52,992 bases of DNA, taken from contig CAKOUU010000011.1 of the NCBI GenBank assembly GCA_934120675.1, positions 1-52,992 on the forward strand, in the 5' to 3' direction. A program made the translations under genes and the position numbers. Position 1 is the stretch's first letter. Every line of letters begins with the position of its first letter. This DNA is from an uncultured Clostridia bacterium. GTDB taxonomy: Bacteria; Bacillota; Clostridia; TANB77; CAG-508. The notes beneath the pieces are model-generated. The model was not told where the DNA came from, made no database searches, and was given only the letters and a program-made list of their open reading frames with translations. Positions 25,242-34,056 of the stretch are shown piece by piece.

Positions 25242-25757
25242 ATGCCAGGATATATAATTCATATAGCAATTGCAAAAGAATATACTAAAAAACATAAAGG
25301 AGAAAACGAAAATATTAAAGAGTTTATTGATGGAACAATTCAACCGGATTTGGTTAAACCAAAGTCAGAATCACATTATGGCAAATCACCAGCGTATACA
25401 AATTTAAAAAAATATCTAGAAAATAATAAAATTGATGATAGTTTTAAAAGAGGTGAATTTCTGCATCTTATAGCTGATTATTTATTTTATAATTTTTATT
25501 TAGACAAAATTGATAAAGAAATTATACACAATGATTATGACATCTTAAATAATGAACTTATTGAAAAATATAAAATTGAATACATTCCAAATTGTATAAA
25601 AAATAATATTTTTTTTAAAGAAGGTAAAACAAAAATATTAGAAAAAAAATTAATATTAAAAGTGATTGACGAAATATCAAGTTTAAATATATACGAAGTA
25701 GAAAAAGAAGTAAATGAAAACAATATAAAATGGAATAGTTATAAAAATTTAATTTAA
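25242..25757 (+). CDS. Zinc-dependent phospholipase-C-like protein
   Basis: A 171-residue protein starting MPGYIIHIAIAKEY, with a conserved-looking histidine at 7, an aspartate in IQPDLVKP, a His in SHYG, and the HxxxD pair in EFLHLIADYLFYNFYL. This order matches small proteins of the zinc-dependent phospholipase C-like superfamily; lipase activity is not proven. No signal peptide is seen, so it acts in the cytoplasm if at all. GGAGGAT precedes the start. The cytidylyltransferase gene follows after 12 bases. A second member of the same kind is encoded at 42862-43494. Confidence 0.65.
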   Translation: MPGYIIHIAIAKEYTKKHKGENENIKEFIDGTIQPDLVKPKSESHYGKSPAYTNLKKYLENNKIDDSFKRGEFLHLIADYLFYNFYLDKIDKEIIHNDYDILNNELIEKYKIEYIPNCIKNNIFFKEGKTKILEKKLILKVIDEISSLNIYEVEKEVNENNIKWNSYKNLI

Positions 25758-25769
25758 AGGAGACTAAAA

Positions 25770-26618
25770 ATGTTAGGGTATGTAACAGGTGTTTATGATA
25801 TATTAAGAATAAAAGATTTACAAAAATTAGATATGATAATACAGAAAAATATTGAAAAAGGTAATAAATATTTTGCTATAGCATTATATGATGAAGAATT
25901 ATGTGAAGCATTAGGAATTAGTGAACCTTTAAAGAGTATTGAAGATAGAATAAAAATAGTTGAACAACTTAGTGGTGTTGATTTTGCATTTAAAATTTCT
26001 TCATTAGATAAAGAAATTATACAAGATAGTGCACAAGAAGCATTAAAAACATATGAAGAAAAACAAAAAATAAAAAAAGAAAAAAGAAATAAGCAATATG
26101 ATATTGTGTATGCTCCGGGTACATATGATTTATTTCATGCAGGTCATCTTGAAAATTTATTAGAAGCTTCACAAAAAAGTAAAAGATTAATAGTTGGAGT
26201 AAAAGCTGATGAGTTAGTATATGAGCATAAAGGAAGAAAACCTATGATGACTGCAGAGGAAAGAATGGAAATATTAAGGCATTTTTAATTTGTAGATAAT
26301 GTTTATCAATACTTTACAAGAGATCCTCATACAGCAGCTAGTTGGATAAAAGCGAAATACAATAAAGATGTAGACGCAATTTTCTTAGGATCAGATTTAA
26401 AGGAAGACTTTAAAAATATAAAAGATATACCACTTGTTTTTACAGAGAGAGATGAAAAAAATATGGTAAATAAATCAACGTCAGGGTATATTAAAAAATT
26501 AAAGTTAAGAACTTTAAATGAAGATACTAAATACAAAGGCAATATCAAAAAAAGTCCAGTTGAAAAAGAAAAATTTACAGAAAAGAATAATCAAATAGAA
26601 AATTTAAATGAAAGATAA
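25770..26618 (+). pseudogene. Tandem cytidylyltransferase-domain gene interrupted by an in-frame stop
   Basis: Two nucleotidyltransferase-like domains in one frame. The first (about 1-90, GYVTGVYDILRIKD) lacks the HxGH site. The second (from about 110) has the full YAPGTYDLFHAGHLENLL motif and the VKADELVYEHKGRKP region of glycerol-3-phosphate or ethanolamine-phosphate cytidylyltransferases. A TAA at 26286-26288 (after EILRHF) ends translation at 172 residues. The same frame continues without break for 110 more codons (FVDNVYQYFTRDPHTAASW) to 26618. A single A-to-T change of AAA would explain it. The truncated protein keeps the HAGH motif but loses the rest of the domain. Confidence 0.8.
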
Positions 26619-26623
26619 ATTAT

Positions 26624-26671
26624 AAATGTCGTTTTAAAGATGGTGCCTCATTCCCAAAACGACATTTTTTT
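26624..26671 (+). terminator. Rho-independent terminator
   Basis: AAATGTCGTTTT pairs with AAAACGACATTT around a 20-base loop, followed by T residues. It closes the cytidylyltransferase transcript. Confidence 0.8.
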
Positions 26672-27221
26672 ATAATATCCCTGCCGTAGGAATATAACTA
26701 TCATCAGGAGGATAAACATACTCATCAGAAGAAGGTTTGTCAATACTTTTTATATCAGTAACTTTAACAATAGGCATATCACCATGATAATCACCTTTCA
26801 CAATAGTACCAGTAACTTTAACCCACGAATTATCAGTAAAATTCTTAGCATTATCGCACTCACACAGAAAGCCAACAACAACAGACTGGGAATTAGAACT
26901 AACAATCATGTCACGAGCCAGAACAAATTGATTATCTTGCAAATCTAAAACCCTATAAACATAGCCTGTAAAGCAAATCTTTTTACCAACATAAGAATCA
27001 ATATTTTCATGAACAGTCTTTAAAACATTTGTATAATTTTTTGGCTGAATTTCAGAAACACCATTTTGAGGAAAGCAACTTTGAGATTTAGAAGCATTAT
27101 TAGCACCACAAAAAACTCTATACATAACAATTCCCAAAATAACAACTAAAAACGCAATTATCCCAATAAAAAAATATTTAAAAATTTTACCTCCATTAAC
27201 TTTAACATTAAAAATAAACAT
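26670..27221 (-). CDS. Membrane-anchored TIGR03943/DUF1980-like protein
   Basis: A 183-residue protein with one N-terminal membrane helix (KYFFIGIIAFLVVILGIVM) and an extracytoplasmic domain. The pattern YVGKKICFTGYVYR ... FVLARDMIV ... VGFLCECDN ... WVKVTGTI matches the C-terminal OB-like domain of the TIGR03943 family (YcgQ-like), which partners a YcgR-type permease. The permease partner is not in the window. The start at 27221 is chosen because AAAAGGGG lies upstream; a possible start six codons earlier overlaps that site. It diverges from secA. Confidence 0.75.
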   Translation of the reverse strand: MFIFNVKVNGGKIFKYFFIGIIAFLVVILGIVMYRVFCGANNASKSQSCFPQNGVSEIQPKNYTNVLKTVHENIDSYVGKKICFTGYVYRVLDLQDNQFVLARDMIVSSNSQSVVVGFLCECDNAKNFTDNSWVKVTGTIVKGDYHGDMPIVKVTDIKSIDKPSSDEYVYPPDDSYIPTAGIL

Positions 27222-27451
27222 ACAAAAACCCCTTTTCAATTCTCAATTTACAATCTATTTAATACATCAATAACAAAATTTTATAGTACATATTAAAATG
27301 TATTTACGAGCAAAAAAAATATGCTTATTTTTTTATTAAAAATACTTGCTAAAAACCAATTTTAGTGATATAGTAACAAAGTACAAAAGGGAAAATTAGT
27401 AACAAAAAATTTCCCGTAATATCAAAAATAAACTTAGGAGGAATGTACCAA

Positions 27452-30205
27452 ATGAAATTTTTCAAAACATACAGCGAAAAAGAAGTAAAAAGGGTAATGC
27501 CAATAGTAAAGAAAATTAATGAATTAGAACCAGAAATGGAAAAATTAACAGACCACGAATTAAGAGGAAAAACAGAATATTTCAAAAAGCAATTAGAAGA
27601 TGGAAAAACATTAGACGATATATTACCAGAAGCTTTTGCAGTAGTTAGAGAAGCTTCAAAAAGAGCATTAGGAATGAGACACTTTGATGTCCAATTAATA
27701 GGTGGAATTATATTACACCAAGGAAGAATTGCCGAAATGAAAACTGGTGAAGGAAAAACATTAGTTGCAACATTACCAGTATACTTAAATGCACTAGAAG
27801 GAAAAGGAGTTCACGTAATTACAGTAAACGACTACCTAGCAAAAAGAGATAGTGAATGGATGGGAAAATTATATAAATTCTTAGGACTTTCAGTAGGACT
27901 AGTAATTGCAGGAATGGACCCACAAGCAAAGCAAAAAGCATATGCAGCTGATATCACATATGGTACAAATAACGAATTTGGATTTGATTACCTAAGAGAC
28001 AACATGGTAATCTACAAAAATCAATTAGTACAAAGAGGATTACACTATGCAATTGTCGACGAAATTGATAGTATTTTAATAGACGAAGCAAGAACACCAC
28101 TTATCATATCTGGTAGAGCAAATGAATCTTCAGATTTATATAAAAGAGCAGACAACTTTGTTAAAAAATTGGAAGCAAAAGTTATAATAGAAGAAGACGT
28201 AAAAGATTTTGAACAAGCAGAAGATAACGAAAAATATGATTACATTGTAGACTTAAAAGCAAAATCTGCATCATTAACACAAAAAGGTATTAAAAAAGCA
28301 GAAGAATTCTTTAACTTAGAAAACTTCAATGACCTAGAAAATTCAACAATAGTACACCATGTAAACCAAGCATTAAGAGCAAATGGTGTAATGAAAAAAG
28401 ACATAGACTACATCGTAAAAGATGGAGAAGTTTTAATTGTAGACGAATTTACAGGACGTATCATGTATGGAAGAAGATACAACAATGGATTACATCAAGC
28501 AATTGAAGCAAAAGAAAAAGTTAAAATTGCAGACGAATCAAAAACACTTGCAACAATAACATTCCAAAACTTCTTTAGAATGTATGATAAATTATCTGGT
28601 ATGACTGGTACAGCCATGACAGAAGAATCTGAATTTGAAGAAATATACAACTTAGATGTTGTTGAAATACCAACAAATAAACCAATGGTAAGAAAAGACG
28701 AAAATGATGTTATATACAAAAACGAAGCAGCAAAATTTAGAGCAGTTGTTGAAAGTGTAAAAGAAAGTCACGAAAAAGGACAACCAGTTCTAATTGGTAC
28801 AGTATCAATTGAAAAATCAGAAAAATTAAGCAAATTACTTGATAAAGAAAGAATTCCACACGAAGTATTAAATGCTAAATCACATGAAAAAGAAGCTATG
28901 ATAGTTGCCCAAGCTGGTAAATTTGGAGCAGTTACAATAGCTACAAACATGGCAGGACGTGGTACTGACATTATGCTAGGTGGAAATAGCGAATACTTAG
29001 CAAAAGAAGAAATGAGAAAAAATAAAGTACCAGAAAACTTAATAGAAGAATCAAACACATATTACGAAACAGACGACCAAGATATATTAAGAGCAAGAGA
29101 GCAATTTAACAAATTGGTTGAAAAATATGACGAAAAAATAAAAGAAGAAAAACAAAAAGTTATAGATGCTGGAGGTCTAAAAATAATTGGTACAGAAAGA
29201 CACGAATCAAGAAGAATTGACAACCAATTAAGAGGACGTTCTGGACGTCAAGGTGATGTCGGAGAATCAAGATTCTTTATTGGATTAGATGACGACTTAA
29301 TGAAAATCTTTGGTGGAGACGCAATAACAAAAGTTTACAATACATTAGGTGCAGATGAAGATATGCCAATAGCTTCAAGATTAATTTCAAGAGCAGTTGA
29401 AAATGCTCAAAAGAAAGTTGAAGGTAGAAACTTCAGTATCCGTAAAAATGTATTAAAATATGATGATGTTATGAACGCACAAAGAGAAATCATTTACAAA
29501 CAAAGAAGAGAAGTTCTTGACGGAGAAGATATTCATGACAATATTTTAAATATGATAAACAGTATTGCAGAAGAAACAGTTGCAATGTTTGTTGAAGGTG
29601 AAGATGGAAAATCAATTAATGTAGAAGCTTTAAATACAGAAATAACAAACGAATTTGGTTTAGAAATGTATGACTTTATTAAAGAACATGAAAATGATTC
29701 AAATGCAATTATAGAAGAATTAGAAAAACAAGCATTAAATAAATATCAAGCAAAAGAAGAAGAAATTACTTCTGAAAAAATGAGAGAACTTGAAAGAGTT
29801 GTAATGCTTAAAGTTGTTGACGAAAAATGGATGAACCATATTGATAATATGGACGAATTAAAAAATGGTATTGGATTAAGAGCTTACGGACAACAAGACC
29901 CTGTAGTTAAATACAGAATGGAAGGTATGGATATGTTTGAAGAAATGATTGCAAACATAAAAGTAGATGTTGTTAAAATTCTTATGAATATCAGAAGACA
30001 AAATGGTGAAGTAAAAAGACAAGAAGCAGTAAAAATTACAGGTGCGGCATTAGAAGCAATCAATAGTGTTGATGGTGGTAAAAAAATAAATACTCCTGAA
30101 TATAGTCAGACAGTTGTAAATGAAGGACCAAAAGTTGGTAGAAATGACCCATGTCCTTGTGGAAGTGGGAAGAAATACAAGAACTGTTGTGGAAGAAATC
30201 AGTAA
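27452..30205 (+). CDS. secA: Preprotein translocase ATPase SecA
   Basis: Drives protein export through SecYEG. The 917 residues carry the Walker A motif MKTGEGKT (near 95), VDEIDSILIDEARTP, the preprotein cross-linking domain, GTERHESRRIDNQLRGRSGR and the helical wing and scaffold. The C-terminal zinc-binding SEC-C motif is DPCPCGSGKKYKNCC. The ATG at 27452 follows AGGAGGAATG; an ATG at 27443 is too close to that site. The 3' end of this gene has a degenerate copy at 33857-33902, which marks the far edge of an integrated element. Confidence 0.97.
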   Translation: MKFFKTYSEKEVKRVMPIVKKINELEPEMEKLTDHELRGKTEYFKKQLEDGKTLDDILPEAFAVVREASKRALGMRHFDVQLIGGIILHQGRIAEMKTGEGKTLVATLPVYLNALEGKGVHVITVNDYLAKRDSEWMGKLYKFLGLSVGLVIAGMDPQAKQKAYAADITYGTNNEFGFDYLRDNMVIYKNQLVQRGLHYAIVDEIDSILIDEARTPLIISGRANESSDLYKRADNFVKKLEAKVIIEEDVKDFEQAEDNEKYDYIVDLKAKSASLTQKGIKKAEEFFNLENFNDLENSTIVHHVNQALRANGVMKKDIDYIVKDGEVLIVDEFTGRIMYGRRYNNGLHQAIEAKEKVKIADESKTLATITFQNFFRMYDKLSGMTGTAMTEESEFEEIYNLDVVEIPTNKPMVRKDENDVIYKNEAAKFRAVVESVKESHEKGQPVLIGTVSIEKSEKLSKLLDKERIPHEVLNAKSHEKEAMIVAQAGKFGAVTIATNMAGRGTDIMLGGNSEYLAKEEMRKNKVPENLIEESNTYYETDDQDILRAREQFNKLVEKYDEKIKEEKQKVIDAGGLKIIGTERHESRRIDNQLRGRSGRQGDVGESRFFIGLDDDLMKIFGGDAITKVYNTLGADEDMPIASRLISRAVENAQKKVEGRNFSIRKNVLKYDDVMNAQREIIYKQRREVLDGEDIHDNILNMINSIAEETVAMFVEGEDGKSINVEALNTEITNEFGLEMYDFIKEHENDSNAIIEELEKQALNKYQAKEEEITSEKMRELERVVMLKVVDEKWMNHIDNMDELKNGIGLRAYGQQDPVVKYRMEGMDMFEEMIANIKVDVVKILMNIRRQNGEVKRQEAVKITGAALEAINSVDGGKKINTPEYSQTVVNEGPKVGRNDPCPCGSGKKYKNCCGRNQ

Positions 30206-30260
30206 TAGCAAGGGGTACAAGAAATTATACAAATTGACATAAATGCAAAGAATATGCTTT

Positions 30261-30280
30261 TGTCGCCAATTTGTCGCCAA
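30261..30280 (+). repeat. 20-bp repeat, left end of the integrated element
   Basis: TGTCGCCAATTTGTCGCCAA, itself two TGTCGCCAA units, lies 55 bp after secA. An identical 20-mer in the same orientation lies at 33702-33721. Single units also occur at about 30293 (direct) and 30340 (inverted). The arrangement looks like integrase arm-binding sites. Confidence 0.75.
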
Positions 30281-30377
30281 GCAAAATAAAATTGTCGCCC
30301 AAAATCCTCAAAAGTACTTATTTATCAATGGATATAGACTTGGCGACAAAAATAAAATATTAAAAAAGTTTAATATT

Positions 30378-30410
30378 GACTGACATTGTAAAAGATGCCA
30401 GTCTTTTTTT
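30378..30410 (+). terminator. Terminator downstream of secA
   Basis: GACTG / CAGTC with a 16-base loop and seven T. Confidence 0.6.
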
Positions 30411-30455
30411 GTTCAATCGTTATTTGCAGATTGGAGGTAAAAAATAAAATGGTAA

Positions 30456-30707
30456 ATAATTCATTATGAATTAGGGAGTCCTTGTAGATTTTATGATTTA
30501 AGAGGAAGTTATGCAACTACAATTTTAAGAAATGGAGTAGAAATACGAGATGTTGCAGATGTGCTAGGACATAAAGATATAGAAACAACAGAAAATTATT
30601 ATATTTCAAGCACAGATGAAACTAGAAAAAATGTAACAGATTCTTATGAAAATGCAATAAATTTAGATGTTATTAAGGAAATTATAGAATATAAAATTTC
30701 TATATAA
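30456..30707 (+). pseudogene. C-terminal remnant of a tyrosine recombinase (integrase)
   Basis: An open frame of about 83 codons without a start, preceded by a stop at 30453. It reads YDLRGSYATTILRNGVEIRD then VADVLGHKDIETTENYY, the classic end of tyrosine recombinases: the arginine of box II (LRG in place of LRH), the GHK histidine and the tyrosine nucleophile. The N-terminal and central parts are gone. It sits between secA and cargo genes, as expected for the integrase of an element that used the secA 3' end. It cannot be active as it stands. Confidence 0.85.
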
Positions 30708-30791
30708 ATAATAATATAAAACTTTACTAGAATTAGAGAGCTAGTTGGCATAATCAGCTCTCTAAAAAGTTTTTAAACAAACGATGTTTTG

Positions 30792-30820
30792 TTGTAAAAA
30801 AGCAATTTTTTTGGTATAAT
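30792..30820 (+). promoter_or_regulatory. SigA-type promoter for the element's cargo
   Basis: TTGTAA, a 17-base spacer and TATAAT, 48 bases before the acetyltransferase gene. It follows a GAGAGCT / AGCTCTC hairpin at about 30736-30765. Confidence 0.6.
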
Positions 30821-30867
30821 GCTTCTAATAAGGTGAAAATCATTATTAGCAGAAAATAGAAATAGGA

Positions 30868-31416
30868 GTGAGGAATATGTTAAGTCCTAAAATAGAAACG
30901 GAAAGATTAATTTTAAGAAGATTTAAGGAATCAGATATTGATATGCAATATGAAATACTAACTGATAAGAAATTAGCAACATATATAAAGTTTCCAGAAT
31001 TAACAAAAGAAGAAGAAATAGAATGTATAAAAGAATGGATAAAAAATGCAGATGAAGATAAATGCGAAAGATGGGTTATTACGCTTAGAGATACAGATTT
31101 GCCTATAGGAAATATATCTGTAAATGGAATTAATAAAAAGAATAATTATTGTACAATAGGATATGTTGTTTTATATGATTATTGGGGAAAAGGATATACA
31201 ACAGAAGCAACAATTGCAGTATCAAATTATTTGTTAAATGAACGTAATTATTATTTAGTTGAGGCATCTTGTAATGAAAATAATAAAGCTTCATCTAAAG
31301 TGTTAACAAAGGCTGGATTTATAAAAGATGGATATATTGCAAATAGAAGAAAAAATCTTGATGGAACATATTCAGGAGTAGAGTATTATAGTAAGCAAAA
31401 TGTAAAAAATAAATAG
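30868..31416 (+). CDS. GNAT N-acetyltransferase, RimJ/RimL type
   Basis: Transfers acetyl from acetyl-CoA to an amine, possibly a protein N-terminus or an antibiotic. The 182-residue protein has the family start (IETERLILRRFKESD). The acetyl-CoA site region is IGYVVLYDYWGKGYTTEA, and the C-terminal part is EASCNENNKASSKVLTKAGF. A start codon slightly later (LSPKIETER) would change little. It is the first complete cargo gene of the element and lies 11 bp before the next gene, so they are likely cotranscribed. Confidence 0.88.
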   Translation: MRNMLSPKIETERLILRRFKESDIDMQYEILTDKKLATYIKFPELTKEEEIECIKEWIKNADEDKCERWVITLRDTDLPIGNISVNGINKKNNYCTIGYVVLYDYWGKGYTTEATIAVSNYLLNERNYYLVEASCNENNKASSKVLTKAGFIKDGYIANRRKNLDGTYSGVEYYSKQNVKNK

Positions 31417-31427
31417 GGTGTGAAAAT

Positions 31428-32417
31428 ATGAATAGTGATATAAAAATAAGAAAAGTGAATCAAACAGATGCAACTAAATGGTTTAAATTTGTAAATAAGG
31501 TATGGAGAGATACATATAAAAGTATTTTTCCTGAAGAGGTTTTTTTAGAAAAAGAAAAAAATGTTGAAGAGAAGGAAAAGAATTTTAATCAAAAAATATG
31601 TAACGATAATAAAAATATTGCACTTGTAGCAGAATATAAGGGCGAAATTATTGGAATAATGTGTGGTTCTATTAATTCAAATTATGAACATTTTAATTTA
31701 GAATATGCAGATTTAATTGGTTTATATATAGATCCTGATTTTCAAGAAAAAGGAATAGGTAGTAGCTTTAAGAAAATGTTTGAGGAATGGGCAAGAAAGA
31801 ATGGTGCAACTAAATATGTAATTGGAGTATTAAAAGATAATCAGAAAGCGCGAGTTGTATATGAAAAATGGGGCGGTAAATTATCAAATTATGAAGAGGA
31901 TTTTTATAAATTAGGTGTTGCTTATAAAGAAGTATTTTATATATATGACTTATTTGATGATATAAAATATAAAAATGAAAATTTCAATTTTGCATATAGA
32001 GTGTCAGCAATTATGTATAATGAAGATGAAACAAAAATTCTTTTATTTTATGGAGATGACATGGATTTCTATATGTTGCCTGGAGGAAAGGTTAAGGAGC
32101 AAGAAAAAAGTATAGATGCAATTAAAAGGGAAATTTATGAAGAATTAGGATATGAAAATTTAGAATTTAAATTTGCAGGAGTAAGTGAAGAATTAATTTC
32201 TGAAAAAGATAATTTTATTCAAGAAATAACTATAACATACAAATGCAAATATAATGGCGATATCAAAGAAAAATCTTTTAAAAGTAAAGAATCAGATTGG
32301 ATTAATTTTAAATGGGTAAAAGTTAGTGAGTTAGAAGAATATAATATTCATCCCAGTAAAATTTTATCAATTTTAAATAACTGTAGTAATCATATAGTAG
32401 AAGAAAAAAATAAATAG
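31428..32417 (+). CDS. GNAT acetyltransferase fused to a Nudix hydrolase
   Basis: Residues 1-165 form a GNAT domain with the acetyl-CoA loop (LYIDPDFQEKGIGSSFKK) and VLKDNQKARVVYEKWGG. Residues about 185-320 form a Nudix domain with a complete box: GGKVKEQEKSIDAIKREIYE followed by ELGY, fitting the G-x5-E-x7-REUxEExGU rule. The linker is short (FDDIKYKNENFNF). Such a fusion could acetylate an amine and hydrolyse a nucleoside diphosphate derivative, but no substrate is known. Start after GGTGTGAAAAT. Confidence 0.88.
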   Translation: MNSDIKIRKVNQTDATKWFKFVNKVWRDTYKSIFPEEVFLEKEKNVEEKEKNFNQKICNDNKNIALVAEYKGEIIGIMCGSINSNYEHFNLEYADLIGLYIDPDFQEKGIGSSFKKMFEEWARKNGATKYVIGVLKDNQKARVVYEKWGGKLSNYEEDFYKLGVAYKEVFYIYDLFDDIKYKNENFNFAYRVSAIMYNEDETKILLFYGDDMDFYMLPGGKVKEQEKSIDAIKREIYEELGYENLEFKFAGVSEELISEKDNFIQEITITYKCKYNGDIKEKSFKSKESDWINFKWVKVSELEEYNIHPSKILSILNNCSNHIVEEKNK

Positions 32418-32512
32418 TTTTACTATTACTCGTAATAATACTATAATATACGACTGAAAGTAAAACAATAAGACAGATAAATATAATTTTTAGAAACGGA
32501 GGTATAAAAATA

Positions 32513-33611
32513 GTGAATTTAGAAAAAATAGATAAAAATACATCAATTATAAAATATTCAAAAACAGATAATGTTTTGAACGATATATGCTCAATAATAA
32601 ATTCGGCTAGAGATTATGCATATCAATCCATAAATATTGCTTTAGTCGAAAGAAATTGGTTAATTGGATATAGAATTGCTGAAGAAGAATTAAAAGGCGA
32701 AAATAGAGCTAATTATGGTACAGAAATAATAAAGAAATTATCAAAAGAATTGAAGGAAGAATACGGAAAGGGCTTTGATTCAAGAAATTTATATTATTTT
32801 TTGAATTTTTACAAAACTTTTCCAAACATTTTGAACACAGCGTGTTCAAAATCTAATAGATTGCTTTCTTGGAGTCATTATAGAACATTATTACAAGTAT
32901 TTGATAAAGAAGCAAGAGAATGGTATGAAAATGAAGCATTAGGACAAACATGGAGTGTAAGAACATTACAAAGAAATATTTCATCGCAATATTATTATAG
33001 ATTATTAAAATCACAAGTGAAAGAACCTATAATAGAAGAGATGAAAAAGGTAAATGAAAATCATTATTTAATGAATAAATTAGAGTTTATAAAAAATCCA
33101 GTTATAGCTGAATTTCTAGGATATTCATTAGATGATAGTTTTACTGAAACAGAACTTGAATCTAGCATAATAAATAATTTACAAAAATTTTTAATGGAAT
33201 TACGGAAAAGGATATGCTTTTGTTGCAAGACAACAACATATTCATACAGAAAAAGAAGATTATTATATAGATTTGGTATTTTACAATTATATATTAAAAT
33301 GTTTTGTGTTGATTGATTTAAAAACTAAAAAAATAACTCATCAAGATGTTGGACAAATGGATATGTATGTTAGAATGTATGATGAATTAAAAAAAGCACC
33401 AGATGATAATCCAACAATAGGAATTGTATTATGTTCAGAAACTGATGAAGATATAGCACGATACTCTGTTTTAAAAGGAAATGAGCAACTTTTTGCTTCA
33501 AAATATAAATTATATTTACCAACTGAAGATGAGCTTAGAGCAGAAATCGAAAATCAAAAAACAATTTTTGAATTACAACAGCAAAATAAACAAGAGTTAG
33601 ATAATGATTAG
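32513..33611 (+). pseudogene. DUF1016 (YhcG-type) nuclease gene with a frameshift
   Basis: A PDDEXK-fold nuclease-family gene in two frames. The first, from GTG 32513 (after GGAGGT), gives the N-terminal domain (ALVERNWLIGYRIAEEEL, GKGFDSRNLYYFLNFYKTFP, LLSWSHYRTLL). Near 33208 one extra base breaks the frame after KFLMEL. The second frame reads on with GKGYAFVARQQ, DYYIDLVFYN, LKCFVLIDLKTKK and GQMDMYVRMYD, the conserved catalytic half, to 33611. Either the gene is inactive or the base is an assembly error. DUF1016 genes often travel with mobile elements and restriction islands. Confidence 0.88.
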
Positions 33612-33701
33612 TTTTTGCAGAAAATTTAGAAATATTCTAGACAAAAGATGAATAATATTGTAAAATTTAAAACATAAATAGACAAATAACGATGTAGACA
33701 A

Positions 33702-33721
33702 TGTCGCCAATTTGTCGCCAA
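33702..33721 (+). repeat. 20-bp repeat, right end of the integrated element
   Basis: Exact copy, same orientation, of the 20-mer at 30261-30280 (two TGTCGCCAA units). Confidence 0.75.
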
Positions 33722-33734
33722 ATAAAAAATATTG

Positions 33735-33902
33735 ATGGCTAAAATAAGTACAATAAATACAAATAATATTGATATTTCAAAAACTGAAACACTAGTAAAT
33801 ACAAGTAATACGGATAATATTTATAATGCTATAAATATTAGGAAAACTCGAACATGTGGTTCAAGAAAAAAATATAAGAATTGTTGTGGAAAAAATCAGT
33901 AA
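33735..33902 (+). pseudogene. Degenerate duplicate of the secA 3' end (SEC-C remnant)
   Basis: An open frame of 55 codons whose last 17 residues read RTCGSRKKYKNCCGKNQ, matching the SecA tail CPCGSGKKYKNCCGRNQ with the first one or two cysteines lost. DNA identity with the secA end runs from about 33857 through the shared AATCAGTAA stop. The upstream 38 residues are low-complexity Asn/Thr/Ile. It is best read as the displaced original or duplicated secA end left by integration. A working small SEC-C protein is possible but less likely, since no ribosome binding site is evident. Confidence 0.7.
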
Positions 33903-33992
33903 TTATGAATATCATATAAAATTCCGTTTATAAGTGAATACGAAAAAACATAATCAAGTTCCAAAAAGAAACGGTCGATTAGGCCAAGGAAA

Positions 33993-34025
33993 GCCCACCC
34001 TCAATAAGTTTTAAAGAGGGTAGGC
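33993..34025 (-). terminator. Terminator of the polysaccharide deacetylase gene
   Basis: On the minus strand GCCTACCCTC pairs with GAGGGTGGGC, followed by a short pyrimidine run. It lies 32 bases after the stop of the gene ending at 34057. Confidence 0.65.
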
Positions 34026-34056
34026 AAATTCATATTTATTTTATTCTTCTAACCTT

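Noticed and set aside
30261..30350. TGTCGCCAA units as a CRISPR array
   Set aside because: The units are only 9-10 bases, irregularly spaced and partly inverted, with no spacers and no cas genes.
30456..30707. Intact integrase
   Set aside because: Only the C-terminal third of a tyrosine recombinase is present, with a stop just upstream and no start, so it is a remnant.
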